DNA of 64,000 nt from positions 2,036,501-2,100,500 of the forward strand of contig JANJXV010000130.1 in assembly GCA_024803745.1 (NCBI GenBank). The letters run 5' to 3'. This stretch comes from Megascapheus bottae (Eukaryota > Chordata > Mammalia > Rodentia > Geomyidae). A model generated the notes under the pieces. It was not told the DNA's origin. It did no database searches and was given only the letters and a program-made list of their open reading frames with translations. Of the stretch, positions 11,100 through 22,889 are shown in pieces. The stretch's first letter is position 1; each line of letters starts with the position of its first letter. A program made the position numbers and the translations under genes.

Positions 11100-11480
11100 G
11101 ACATTTCCTCCTAAGATGTGCATTTATTTTAAAATCCCCTTATTCCCCTCCTAGCTCCCCCCATGCCCTAAGTTTGCTCTGCGATGAAATCCACAGATGT
11201 ATTTAGGAAGGAGAGAGGGAACAGCAGCTCGTTCCACGCAGCAGAAACACGATGGGGACAATTTCCTTCGTTCCCTCTTTGTGTAACAGTGAGGCGGCTA
11301 TGGAGTTTGTCTTCCCTCACTCCAATTACCCTGCCAGACAAAGATAGTTTTCTGTAGAAGCGTCCTGAGCATGTAATTTTATTACCTTAGCACTTATTTT
11401 AACATAATTCATGTAATTTCTTGTGCGGAAGCAAAGATACCTTTCTAAACACCTGGCAAAATGAGAGCTGATGGATTTTT
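11100..11480. other. Candidate conserved non-coding element
   Basis: This stretch is free of repeats and microsatellites. It combines 'catgtaattttattacctta' and 'ttcatgtaatttc' with balanced composition and no ORF. Its character resembles vertebrate conserved non-coding elements, but conservation cannot be seen from one sequence, so this is a pointer only. Confidence 0.2.
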
Positions 11481-11931
11481 CTTAAACTCCCACTAACTTT
11501 CCCCTCCCTGTAGAAGTTTCTGCTAAAAGAAGAAACATGAAGAGGTGCTTTGCTCCTATGGCCTCCCTAGACACAGAAAAGGGCTGGCAGTGCCTTCCTT
11601 GCTTGATTTTCTCTGACGCCCCATGTCACACACAGCCGTCCTATGAAGGTATAAGAGGCCAAGCCTCCTACACAAGTGACAGCGAGAGTGGGGACACTCA
11701 TATAGGGCCATCTCATATGCATTACTGGGTGCTTAGTAACCTCATCAACATCCCCCACCCCAATCTCTCTACCCATTCAACCCCAAACTCCAATTAACTT
11801 TATTTATTATCAAATGAAACAAACAGAGAGTTCTATACTTTAGTCCCTCGGGTGGCTCTAGTCTATTCCCAGGACCCAAATAGGAGGCAGAAGAAAAAGT
11901 AACTTCATTCTGTGTGTAAATGGAGTTCATG

Positions 11932-12155
11932 AGCCTGGCACCGGTGTCTCACTCCTAGAAATCTAGCTATTCTGGACTCTGAGATCTGAGGTTCATGGTT
12001 TGATGCCAGCCCAGGAAAGACAAATACAAGGACTTTTATCTCCAATTAACCATCAAAAAGCTGGAAGGTGGTGTGGCTCAAGTGATACAGTGTCATCACT
12101 GAATGAAAAAGCCAAGTAAGAGCACAAGGCCCCGAGCTTAAGCACAAACACTGGA
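11932..12155 (+). repeat. Long bipartite SINE
   Basis: 'gcctggcaccggtgtctcac' opens the element. 'ctgagatctgaggttcatgg', 'ttatctccaattaaccatca' and 'gtggctcaagtgatacag' follow the class order through to 'gccccgagcttaagcac'. Its tail runs into the purine-rich block that follows. Confidence 0.7.
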
Positions 12156-12313
12156 AGATAGGCAGACCAGCAAGACAGGAAGGAAGGGAGGGAGGAGGGA
12201 GGGAGGGAAGAGGAGAGGAGAGAGGAGGGGAGGGGAAGGGGAAAGGAAAAGGGAAAGGGAAAGGAAAGGAAAGAGGAAGGGGAAGGAGAAAGGGAAGGAA
12301 AGAAAAGAGAAGA
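12156..12313. repeat. GA/GGGA-rich polypurine tract at a SINE tail
   Basis: About 150 bp of (GGAA/GGGA)n purine on the plus strand, starting where the tail of the SINE at 11932 would be. It was probably seeded by the A-rich tail. Confidence 0.85.
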
Positions 12314-12474
12314 ATTCATAGCCAATCAAAAGTCTCAAAGGAGTGACCTGAGACGATCTAAAAGGTAATTTATCATCATTTCTCTCACAACCACATCCTG
12401 CAATTTTCCTCTAGCACCAATAGTTCCATCTGCACAGCAGAGAGCCATAATTAAACATTCCTTTCTCATTTATT
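12314..12474. other. Unassigned sequence
   Basis: Nothing recognisable. Confidence 0.4.
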
Positions 12475-12640
12475 CAGCAAGTGCTTGTAGACTGCTCCAC
12501 ACCAAGCCCCAGGGGTCAGCATTTGGAGGCAGCAACTCCTTTGATTCTCATTACAATGGTGTGGGACAGGGGGCGGGAGCCCATTTCACAGATGACAGCC
12601 CAGAGGCCTTGAGTGGAAGCCAATGGAGAGCACACGGGAA
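12475..12640 (-). repeat. MIR/L2-like ancient repeat
   Basis: 'tttgattctcattacaatgg' and 'agcccatttcacagatgaca' with 'gcccagaggcc' correspond to the reversed MIR phrase (..tcatttaatcctcacaac..cccattttacagatgagg..). Diverged. Confidence 0.4.
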
Positions 12641-13892
12641 TACAAACTAGGCCATTTACTTCCCTTGTTGGGGAGGGGGTCTTAATTAGAAGATGATAGT
12701 GGGAATGTATAGCTCCTGGCTCCATCATTCAGCAGCGGGTAGACTTGGGCAGGTGGCCTGGTGTTTGTCAGTGCCAATCTAGTTAGTTTTAGCAGGGAGT
12801 TGTAAATGATTTCTTGTGGAAGAATAGCAGTGAGGACAAAACCCCCCACTGGATGTAGCACCCCTGCATCTCCAGTTCCAGAAGTAAGTCACCATGACAC
12901 TGAGACACAAATGACAAGAGGATGAACATCTGATTCTGGGCCACCATCTTGTCTGGCTAGGATGACTGTACCAGCCTCCTGAATAGTCTTTCTGCTTTTT
13001 TTCCCCTCATTGCCTGTGGCAGGTTCTTTGCAAAGATGTCTGTAATTATTCCCGTCTCTGGATCACACCCAGGCTGTGCAGTTTGGCAGTATCTCCCCTT
13101 AGGAAGTAGAGTCTATTTATCCACCTCTTGAGTTCAGTTTGGCTTCCATGGTTGCCTTGGCCCAAAAGAATCAAGTAGACATGACAGTGTGCCAATGCTG
13201 AGGCCGGGCTTCACGAGCATTCCTGCATCTCTGCTCTCTGTATGCCTTGCTCAGGTTCAACTCAGTGAGCGCTGAAGAGCTCGTGGCTCAGAACAGAATC
13301 AGTGAAGGACTCGGCCAAAGGAACAAAGCTAAACCGCCCGACCCCATCCCAGAGGGTTCCATACGTTGGTTCCCGACACAGCGCTGCTCAGACATGGCAG
13401 TGGGAGAATGAGGGAGGGGGAGATGATTAGACCCATTCATTATTGGAACCCTAAGTTCCTGGCACTATTTGGAGGTGGTAGTGATTAAGTTGACAGTGCC
13501 TGGATGAGGAAGTGCCTGCCTCTGAAGGGTGTTCTGCATGGCCCCTTCCCGTCCCTCTCTCTGCCTCCTGGCTTTCACAAGGTGAGCAATTCTGGGCTCC
13601 AACACTCAACCCCACCCTGGGCCCTCAGCCATGAAGCCAAGCTATCCCTGACTGAATCCTCTGCAAGTATAAGCAAAAATAAAATGTTTCCTCACCGAAA
13701 ATGGCTCCTTCTGGGTCTTCACCATACTACTGGAAAAGTCTGACTAGCCAGAACACAGAGAACAAAGCAAGAGCAAACAAAGGCAATTATTATTTTTACT
13801 GGCTCGGTTCTGTAGTGGCTTTGGGCTCTCAACCCATAGCTGACCCAATCCTCTCCAAACTCCACAGGCAGCGTGAGAGTTTGTAAATCCTC
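12641..13892. other. Unassigned unique sequence
   Basis: About 1.25 kb of moderate-GC unique DNA. A 79-codon plus-strand frame at 13504-13743 shows no recognisable protein character. Confidence 0.35.
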
Positions 13893-13970
13893 CTATGGAT
13901 TTGAGGTGCTTGCCTAGCGTGTGAGGAGACCCACCCTCCCCAGGTTCCATCCCCAGCACCACAAAATAAT
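13893..13970 (+). repeat. ID-like SINE fragment
   Basis: 'gaggtgcttgcctagcgtgt' then 'caggttccatccccagcacc' and an A-rich end match the ID/tRNA-Ala-like module with its B box. The first part is missing or diverged. Confidence 0.55.
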
Positions 13971-14440
13971 ACATGAATATGTAGATTAATAACTGTGTAT
14001 ACATTTGCATAGATATCTACAGACGAGTTGGAGAGCCTCCCTTCTCTGATTACAGCGCTCTAAGGAGAGCATACTCGTCTTGTTTAGAAGACAATTCAAT
14101 GATGATAACTCACTTTTTGCATGATGGAGCCCTGGGCTACTTTTCTGAGTTCATCACTCAAAAAATCTCCCAACAGCTTGCCATTCTCTGACCACGTTGC
14201 CATTTCTTTCATCCCTATGCAGGCCCTTAGTATAGCCCTTACTGCATGCTCGCTCTCTCTCTCTCCTCCCCCCCTTCTCTGAAGACTCCTTTCCCCTGAG
14301 TGCAAATGGCTGCCTCCTCTTCCTGATTGAAGTCTTGGCTCTGGTGGTCACTCCACAGTGGGTCTCCCAGGTCCCCCATGGTCATAGGCATTGTCTGTAC
14401 TCTACTCAATTCATTCTATTAAAATAACAATGCTTATCAG
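13971..14440. other. Unassigned sequence
   Basis: Includes a short (TC)n/C-rich patch near 14250-14276. No gene seen. Confidence 0.4.
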
Positions 14441-14662
14441 AGCTGGGCGTCAGGGGCTCACACCCATAATCCTTACTGCTCAAGAGGCTGAAATCTGAGA
14501 ATCATGGCTCGAAACTAAGTCGGGTCAGAAAAGTCCAAGAGACTCTTATCTTCGATGGAGCGACAAAACACCAGAAGCAGAGCTGTGGCTCAAGTGGTAG
14601 AGTGTCAGTCCTGAACAAAAGAGCAAAGAGAGAGTCCCCAAGTCCTGAGTTCAAGCCCTAGG
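14441..14662 (+). repeat. Long bipartite SINE with microsatellite tail
   Basis: The element starts 'agctgggcgtcaggggctca' and continues 'aagaggctgaaatctgagaa' and 'agctgtggctcaagtggtag'. It ends 'cctgagttcaagccctagga', where the tail changes directly into a (CA)n array. Confidence 0.75.
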
Positions 14663-14675
14663 ACACAGACACACA

Positions 14676-14718
<43 letters not shown>
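14663..14718. repeat. (CA)n microsatellite at SINE 3' end
   Basis: 'cacagacacacagacac' grades into pure CA dinucleotides. It occupies the place of the SINE tail. Confidence 0.95.
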
Positions 14719-14722
<4 letters not shown>

Positions 14723-14925
14723 TATAAATATAACTTCATTGGTATCTGAAAAGATCACTACAGCACCAAATGGAGAAGACATTCTCTGAGGACAGGAACT
14801 GTATCTCCCATATCCACTACCAGACCCCTAGTATCAGTCCAGGAGCCCACCAACAATTAAGTAATTGATAGGTGACCTCAGGAAGGCAAGAGGGCCCTTT
14901 GGTCCAGACAGATCTCCAATTTTCT

Positions 14926-15018
14926 AACCCTCTCTCTCCTTCCCCATTTCTGTCTCCCTCCCTCAATCCCTCCTTCGCTCCCTCCCTCCCTCCCTCCTTC
15001 TCTCTCTCCTTCTCTCAC
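14926..15018. repeat. Polypyrimidine (CCTT/CTCC)n tract
   Basis: About 90 bp of almost pure C/T on the plus strand, rich in CCTCCCTCC units. Confidence 0.85.
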
Positions 15019-15987
15019 CCACCCCCAAACCCGAGTAGCTTGTGAAAAATATAGCAAGAATTATGTCCTATGACTGCCAGATGTGCAGCCCAAGAAGGAA
15101 GTGGAATTAAACCTGAAAATCACATCAACAGGCAAAGCCATGCTGTGAGGCCCTATTAAAGCCACAGCGAGCAGACTGCTGTTGTCTCCCCATCTCATCA
15201 ACAGATGATGAAGGAAAAGGGAAAAAATATCAACCCCCCTCTTTGTGGGGGGGTCTTCCTGGGGTGGGGGTGGAGAAGGGATGATGACTCCCCTCGATCT
15301 CTCAGTTCCATGTGTGACGTCCTTACAGGCACAAAGGAAAACCGTCTCAAATCTTGTCTGTCCTAAGAGGCTGGGGGTACCTGCTTTAATGAACTACTTT
15401 TGTGGACAAGTTGCCCCCCATGGGCCTCTGCTCAGCTCCCCACTCCTGTCTCCCCAGCAGAGAAAGAAATGGATGCCTTATGTTCTTCATCTAGTTTTGG
15501 CTCAGCCTCACAGAACCAAATCAGCCTTGTAAATGAAACTAGGGGAGACCCCGCCTTTACTGCTGGGGTCACAGGAAGGCCACAGAGACATCTTGCTGGA
15601 CCTACATGGTCGCATTCATTTGAATGAGTGACAATATATGAACGTAAGGGATTTTATACTAAAATAAAGTACCTATGTCCAGTTTCTCCTAGAAATGTGG
15701 AGCCCACATTCCCCCAGCCCCAAACGCTGCCACTGTTGATGAAGATTAAATGTCTGGACTTCATCTCAGCTCACTTCACATAATGTCACTTCTATACCTC
15801 ATAGACACTGAGTCTGCAGCCTTTCTTACACCTACATTTACAAACACACTTGTTCACAGAGTAGTGAAAGGAACAGACATCAACTCTTGGTGGTCAAACC
15901 CGCTGCAGGCCATGAACAGCCATCTTTGCTAGATAGTCATCTTGAACTGAAGAGAAGAGCCAAGATTTTTCTGTAGCCTTCACCTGG
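15019..15987. other. Unassigned unique sequence
   Basis: Moderate-GC unique DNA. No repeat or coding exon recognised. Two overlapping chance frames span 15245-15627. Confidence 0.35.
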
Positions 15988-16394
15988 AGTGAGGAGGAGA
16001 GGAGGAGGAGGAGGAGGAGGAGGAGGAGGAGGAGGAGGAGGAGGAAGAGAAGAGCAGGAAGGAGAGGAAGGGAAGGAAGAGAATGAAGAGAAGAACCAGA
16101 AGAAGAAGAGGAGGAGGAAGAGGAAGAGAATGAGGAATGATGAAGAGAAGAACAAGAAGAAGAGGAGGAAAGGAAGAGAATGGGGAGGATGAAGAGAAGA
16201 ACAAGAAGAAGAGGAAGAGGAAGAGGAAAGGAATGAGGAGGATGAAGAACAAGAAGAAGAGGAGGAGGAAGAAGAAGGGGAGGAGGAGAATGAAGAGAAG
16301 AACAAGAGGAGGAGAAGAAGAAGAGAATGAGAAGGACAAAGAGAAGAGCAAGAAGAAGAGGAGGAGGAAGAGGAGGAGGAAGAGGAGGAAGATG
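15988..16394. repeat. Polypurine (GGA/GAA)n block of about 400 bp
   Basis: The plus strand is almost exclusively A and G for about 400 bp. It starts as perfect (GGA)n at 16000-16043 and decays into GAAGAG/GAGGAA higher-order units that contain 'aatgaagagaagaac' at intervals. All long ORFs here (poly-S/L on minus, poly-R/K/E/G on plus) are translations of the simple repeat, not genes. Confidence 0.95.
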
Positions 16395-16689
16395 ACATTC
16401 TCTCTGCATAAGCACCAGCTTTGGCTATGATTAAAGATCATCTCAGAAGAATAGAAACACAAGGGGAAAATGGCAAGAACAATCATAACGAATACAATCA
16501 TAAATACAATCATGTACGGTGGATTGCCGACTGTTCAAAATCCATATCTCCATACCGTTACCCTGCCGTAGCTAACTGGAGCATAAATGTGGGTCCCGTG
16601 TGCCTTTGGTGCCTCTAAGGACTCTGGAATTTCTAGGACCTTAGTAGATGAAGAAAAACATACGCACCCCCAACCCAGGAGTCAGTACC
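16395..16689. other. Unassigned sequence
   Basis: Nothing recognised. Confidence 0.4.
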
Positions 16690-16886
16690 CACCATGATGG
16701 TTAAGATCAAACAGGTATGGCTCCAAGCCTGACTTGCCCTTATCTCTGTAGCTTCCAGTATATCCCCAGGCCTTGTTTTTTTTTTTTAATCTGTAAAATG
16801 GGTATAACAACAAATGTGCTAACCTGAAACGTCTGTTGGGAAGGACAGATCAGTTTGAGGTGTACAGCATGCTTGGCACAATGTTC
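16690..16886 (+). repeat. MIR-like ancient SINE
   Basis: 'aacaggtatggctccaagcc' and 'aatctgtaaaatgggtataa' through 'gtgtacagcatgcttggcac' follow MIR order from B box to 3' end. A T-run of about 12 lies inside it. Confidence 0.5.
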
Positions 16887-18984
16887 TGGCACGCCATGGA
16901 TAGGACTGTGTTTCCATGATCCGTTTTGACATAGGACCATAAAGATCCCAGGGTCTTAATCAGGGGCCGGCTGATGCTGACACAGAATTCAAGAAATTCT
17001 GCAGCTGGCTCTAGGAACCATAAACGCGAGCAGGGAATGGTCCCAGAAGGAGTTGGGAGAGACATTTTCAGAACCACAGAGGTTCTTACCTCTTACATTC
17101 CTCCTCTCCTTACCACCCCAGCTGCCAAGATAAGCCACCTCGAGGAATCATCAGGAAAGAAATATCACATCACAACTGCAGAACTTGAGCATAATATACT
17201 GCAGACTCAAGAGGGAGAGGGGAAAGAGAAAACTAAAATAAAAACTGTAAATTTATTACAAGGTTCAATATTTCTGTCTGAAAAAGAAATCAAGAGTTCT
17301 ACAGTTAGTACTGAAAATCCAAAGTACTACGTTTGCTACAAGAACTTGAATTTTATTTTACCAGAAACAAACTTTTATATGGATATGTAAGCTTTGTTTT
17401 ATAAAAATAAAACATGAAGTAGAACAAGTAATTGAAATGGAGTAATTTTTTACAAGATATATACTTAAGAATGACGATGAAGAATTTTATGCAGAGAATA
17501 TATTTTCTAAATATTTCGTAAGAAAGTTATCTAGTCAGACCACAAAAAATTTGTCAGAATATTTATCTTACGAGTTGCAATAACAATAACTATCAAATAC
17601 AGGTTGTAGGGCATGTGCTTATTTTTTTCATCCAAAATCCGATGTATTTGAAGACTGTGCCAATACCCATTGGGACAGGTAATATCCAATAGCTTAAATA
17701 ACATTCTATTTCAGATAACGTTGTATATTATCCAGTGTCTGAAGATATATTCTCTTCGGTAATAATGATGAGGACCTCAATTCAAACATCTGTCATTATT
17801 CTGTTCTCACTCCAAAACTGATGATGCCTAAGAGTTTGGAAATATACCAATAAAGATTTGCTATCCAAGATAGACCAGACTTTTATCCCTATTAGAAAGT
17901 CCAAATAAGGTGAAATTCTGCTCAGTACTCATACAAAAAAAGGAAGCCCTTATAACTTCATGTGCATTTTGATTAGTGTAACTTCATAAAGACCAAGATG
18001 TAAAAGAATAACGATTTGTTATTTCACAGTGAGGGACGAGAGTACCAGGATTAATATATTGCCAGGCCAACCCAGAACAAAGAATAATCAATGATTTCAT
18101 TGGGGAAACCTGTGCAAATTTGCAGAGGAATCCCATAGTATACTGATGAATGTGAAAACCAGGCTAGGACTGACTAGTCTTATTGTACAGCTTTAAAGTG
18201 TGAAGAGGGAGGAGTGTTGTAAACCAGCTCCCCACGGGGTCTGACAACAATTATTTAAATACTTAAAGTCTCCAGCAATGGCCCTAAGGGCATACAGAAA
18301 AATGAAGAAACATTTAATCAAGAGAATCAAATAAAATCCAATAAAAACAGGGAAAGTCTGTGGCATGAGAGGAATGGTTCCCTCCTTCACCTCTCCCAGC
18401 CTAACAGGATAGTAACTCCATTACAGTCAGACGTAGTCAGAAACATAAGACTCCCCATCCTTCATAAACCACCCAAGAGTTATGGTACTTTGGGCAGAGT
18501 TCCAGGAGAAATATGAGGAAAAGGATGCCAGCCCTTCTCGTTCAATCCTCCCTTCGCTCAGCTCCATGTTACAGAAGGTAAATTCTAATGACTGTAGGTG
18601 AGAAGACAATGTTCCTCTATTCCCACTATCCAGACCGTGGGGTGAAATGCTTAGAATACTGGAACTCTGATTACAAGGTTTATGGAAAAGCCACCGTAAC
18701 TGAAACATCATGGCAGCACATGTGGATTAAAGGAACTGAGAATCTGGAAACAAGCCCTTGTGTTTACTATTGTCTCATCTCCAAAGAGAAAGAGAGATGG
18801 GGAAAAGGAGTCCTTCTAGCAAATGGCACTGGAACACCTATAGTCTAAACCAAAAGTACTTAAAATTGTATTAATGACGCCACCATGAGAGGTAAAAATA
18901 TAAAATATTTGGAAAGGAAAAATGAGGCATAATCTTCAGGTAAGCATAAATCAAAACCAAGATGAAACATCTGCCATTCTGGTT
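16887..18984. other. Unassigned AT-rich sequence; composition changes near 17 kb
   Basis: From about 17.2 kb the sequence becomes noticeably AT-richer. A 138-codon frame at 16974-17390 has no recognisable domain and crosses the composition change. I treat it as chance. No repeat recognised. Confidence 0.35.
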
Positions 18985-19482
18985 ACATAAAAGAGCCCCA
19001 TAAAATCCAGGGTTGGAAAAGGTATCATGAAATCAGAACTCAGAATGGCGGGAACATAAAGAAGTACAGCATTTCACAGATGGCCTAACCATTCTTCAGA
19101 AGATTAATACAGACCTACATGTGGTCCAGCAATTATACCGTTAGGCACACACCCAAACTAAATGAAATTTCTGTCACCCACTACTGACAGTAGCGTCAAT
19201 CAACCCACAGGTGAAAACGACCCAAAGCCCACAAGCAAATAAGCAGTAAGAAAGCATGACAAAATCATGTTAGAATACTACAACATGAATAAACTCCGAA
19301 AATATTATAGTAAGTGGGAAAAATCCTCCACAAAAATATCACATTATATGCTTTCATTGATTTTGAATTGGTTTTGGTGATTGCTGAATAACTAATCCCT
19401 TGATAGTCTAAAAATAGCTGAATTACATAATTTGTGATAGAACTGTATAATGTACAATTATGTCCTTCAATAAAGTTGCACA
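18985..19482 (+). mobile_element. Ancient L1 3' end
   Basis: The order matches the 3' portion of old mammalian L1 (L1M-type). It runs 'cattcttcagaagattaata', 'tggtccagcaattataccgt', 'gtcaatcaacccacaggtga', 'aatactacaacatgaataaa', 'tagaactgtataatgtacaa' and finally 'ttcaataaagttgcac'. Strong divergence and small deletions fit an insertion that predates rodents. Confidence 0.6.
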
Positions 19483-20100
19483 TTTTCTCTATTCATTTCT
19501 ACTGTATATATGTGCAATAAACGTACGTGTGTTTAGCAGTGACTACAGAAGTTATTAAGGATCAATATTTCAAGAAAAATAGTCTAACATAATAAAGAGC
19601 CATTAGACTAATTACAGCAGAATAGAGACACCTTATAAAATAACAGAATTCAGAGATGGATGCTACTTGTCATCCAAACTGATTTCTATAGGAATAGCAG
19701 ACAAAGTATCTAAACAAGTACACCAGGGCATACACATGTTTCTGACATTAAGAGAAAGCATATGGCAGGAACAGAAACCTTGAATTGCAATCACACAATA
19801 CTTTCAGGAAAGATGAGGGAGAAATTCTTGACACTGGGAGGAAGGTAGGAACTAGATTGGCTCATGGATCAGCACAAGTGCAGAACAGGACTTGCTTATT
19901 ACAAATAGGAACAAGCCAGTTTTATGGCACTGTACCACTTCACACTATGTTCTTTACTGTGGTGTACTGAGTCCAGTGACTCGGGGAACATTAGGAGAAA
20001 TTTTACTCTCAGTGACTATCAATCTCTGCAATGTCATTTTCAGAAAACATTCAATAGTCATGTTATCACTTTGGAGTAAATCTCATGGTGGCATTTTTAT
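19483..20100. other. Unassigned AT-rich sequence
   Basis: No gene or repeat recognised. Confidence 0.4.
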
Positions 20101-20325
20101 GATATTTTATTGTCAGGATAATGTATAAAGGGGTTAGAGTTATATTTGTCAGACAAAGGGTGTATTACTTCTCAAACCTTGATACCCCTTCTCATGTTTT
20201 TGTCCTCCTTTCCCTCCCCCACCCCACCTAATTATCTGGTTTTCTCCCTTCCCTTCCCTGTTTCAAATAAACAAATAAGTGTGTGTATATATAGTATGCC
20301 AGGTAACAAAGTCAGATGCATTAAC
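20101..20325 (-). mobile_element. L1 3' end, older sister of the younger lineage
   Basis: It reads 'gatattttattgtcaggata', 'tctcaaaccttgatacccct', 'tttcaaataaacaaataagt' and 'gccaggtaacaaagtcagat'. The order matches the younger L1 tail, but with 'ttgtcagacaaagggtgtat' in place of 'tgccagatagatggtgca'. The same variant occurs at 29866-30012 (minus) and 42175-42402 (plus), so this is a distinct subfamily. Confidence 0.65.
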
Positions 20326-21827
20326 CACATGAGATTCCCGAAAATGGGGGAAAAAAAGAGAAAAAGAAGCATGTCCCACCAAAACATCCCTATCATGACA
20401 AGAGAAAACCCCAAGTTTCCTCCCATTTCTGTATCTTCAGTTTTCAGAAAAAGATGTGAACCACAGTAGGCAAGCAATATATGTGGCCTGAATGAGCATC
20501 TATTAATAGCTTGCCAATATTAGGTTTATGTATCTGTTTAATAAAGAAATGTTAAGAATGTGTTGAATCTAAGTAACTTTATAAAGGCTCCCCATGTGCT
20601 AAGGGTCAGTACACTTATGTTTCCCATAATCCTTGACTGTATGACAACTAGCTGTCATTCACTTGAAAAAGCCGGGACGATAACCGTGACTGCAATCTCT
20701 CCACAACACTGATCTCTGTAGCACTTGTCAGATATAACTGATTTGCCAAGGTAAGCAAGAATCTAAGGCTTCATCTGGATTTTTCTATTTTCCTTTGTAA
20801 TATTTATTTTCCAGAAACCTGACTTACATGGTTTCCATGGAAATGAGTGAAATGGTGAAGCACAGAGCTTTCAGAAGAGTGCCACAATGAAAGGAAAAGT
20901 TATTTTTGTTAATCATTTATTTAAAAATATTGATCAATAACACTATATAGAAGGTACTATAGAAAAAAGTTGATTGTTAAGAGTCTAATTCATATCATAG
21001 TATATAAATACTGTGAAAAGCCTATTTCAATGAATAAAGTAGACATAAGGGAAAAGTCTCTATATACTGACTTACTGGTTTATGTAAATGAATATATTAT
21101 GAATCAAGTTTAATTGGTAGATATACGTACAGATGTTTATTGTCTTAGCCTGACGTCTTATAATACATTTTCTTGATACTTTCAACTCTAAGCCTCTGCT
21201 CTTTTTCAAACTCAATATGCAGTAAACAATTAAATGGTTAGATAAATAAATGAGATAGAAATGAATTGGACACCTCTAAATATAAATGTTAGATGCACCC
21301 AAGAGAGGAGCAGCATTGGCTCTACTGGCTACTGGTATCAGGAAAAACAGGTACAGAGCTGTGGCACAGCAAAGCACTTACAGCAGGAAGGAGACATAAA
21401 ACCAATAGCGAAGAGTCCCAGGAAACACTTGCTATCATGTCTGGCAGAGAAAAGCCTAGGGGCTATAGACTGATTCCCTCGTGAAAAGCAAACACCAAAG
21501 ACAAAACTCTTTCAACACTCTATGCTATTTCTAATTACATTTTTATTATTTGGATGTTATATAGCAATTTTCTTTCCCAAATTAACTGTTTTTAAGTTGG
21601 CTTCATTCACATTATCTGCAATAGTGACAGTAATTCAGTAGAACAATGTCCTATAAAATCAGAATATGATAGTAGACTATACTTATGAAAGTCCTTATGA
21701 TTTCAAACTGAATTATTTGTTTGATGGCTATTGTCATATTAGAATGCTGCTCCTTGATTCTTCTTAATGATTTTTACTGATATGCATGATGTATAGTTTT
21801 CTTTGTGCTCAAAAACTGCTTTTCTGC
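20326..21827. other. Unassigned AT-rich sequence
   Basis: About 1.5 kb with no recognisable gene or repeat. Confidence 0.4.
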
Positions 21828-22062
21828 AGGCTCTGGGGCTTGAAGTCAGGGTCCGGGTGCTGTCCCGAGCCCATTCGTGCTCAACGCTAGCTCTCTTACC
21901 ACTTAAGGCACAGTGCCATTTCCACTATTACTGAACGGTTGATTGGAAAGAAGAGTCTCTCAGGCTCTTCTTCCTGGGCTAGCTTCAAACCTTGATCTTC
22001 AGATCTCAGCCTCCTAAGAAGCTTCGAGGATATTACAAACAAGCACCATCAGCATCCAGCTC
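21828..22062 (-). repeat. Long SINE, antisense, diverged
   Basis: 'ctctggggcttgaagtcagg', 'ctcttaccacttaaggcaca', 'cttcagatctcagcctccta' and 'caagcaccatcagc' are the reverse complement of the long SINE from tail to head. Confidence 0.6.
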
Positions 22063-22889
22063 CAAAACTAATTTTAAGCAATCTTTTGTCATTTTCAGAA
22101 CTGAAAGTGACAAAGACTCGGATCTAAGGTGTAACCTACTTATAGTTCACCAGCTCTCTGAACACGAGAGATGATTCCCAAGTTACATTTTCTTAGATGA
22201 TTTTAAGAATGCAAATAAACCCTCAATTTCACTCTAAATGTTTAAGGCCTGACTGGAATTCTAGAAGTCTTTTCCATAAGAAACGGAAATTTTCTTCTAC
22301 CCTAGCATAAATGGGTTAAAATGCTACTTCTGAGGCCCCTACAATTACAACTTACTTGGGTTTGATACGTTCCGATTATACCTCCAAGAATATGTTATCA
22401 GGTCAATAAATAATACAAAGCACCTTTTCCTTGCTAAGAAAGGACAAGGAAAGTAACACCTTCTGGAGATAGTGAAGGTACTAGGAGATGAGGGTAATGT
22501 TCAAAGGATTATACATGGTGTTTGAAGCTACCTGCCCAACAGAATAACCAATACTACCTGGGAAGACCTGCATTTGATCACTCAGGCCTCACTGCTCACG
22601 ACCATTATTAAATATTCTCTTAGTTTCTCAGCAGGCTGCTTTGAAGTTGCCACATGGAACATTTTTCTGCATAAAGAATTATAATTCACAAAAATGAAAT
22701 GCTGATATGTAGCTACAAGATGAAAGCAGATATTAACCTGCATACCGCTCAACTGCTCACTGACCTTGGGTTAAGGTTTATTTCTATCATATATACTGCT
22801 TATCTCTTGAGAAGTTCATTTTACCAGCAGTCAGCACAGCCTTTTGACCATAGGGATGTATTAGATACAGGGGAAATAACCAAATAATA
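22063..22889. other. Unassigned AT-rich sequence
   Basis: No gene or repeat recognised. Confidence 0.4.

Noticed and set aside
15894..16513. Long open frames of 150-177 codons on the minus strand and 65-97 codons on the plus strand
   Set aside because: They are translations of the (GGA/GAA)n block (poly S/L/P on one strand, poly R/K/E/G on the other). All frames are open at once, as expected for a repeat without stop triplets.
16974..17390. 138-codon plus-strand ORF
   Set aside because: The longest frame not explained by a repeat, but it crosses the composition change and has no recognisable motif. It ends in AT-rich sequence that biases against real coding. I could not support it as a gene.
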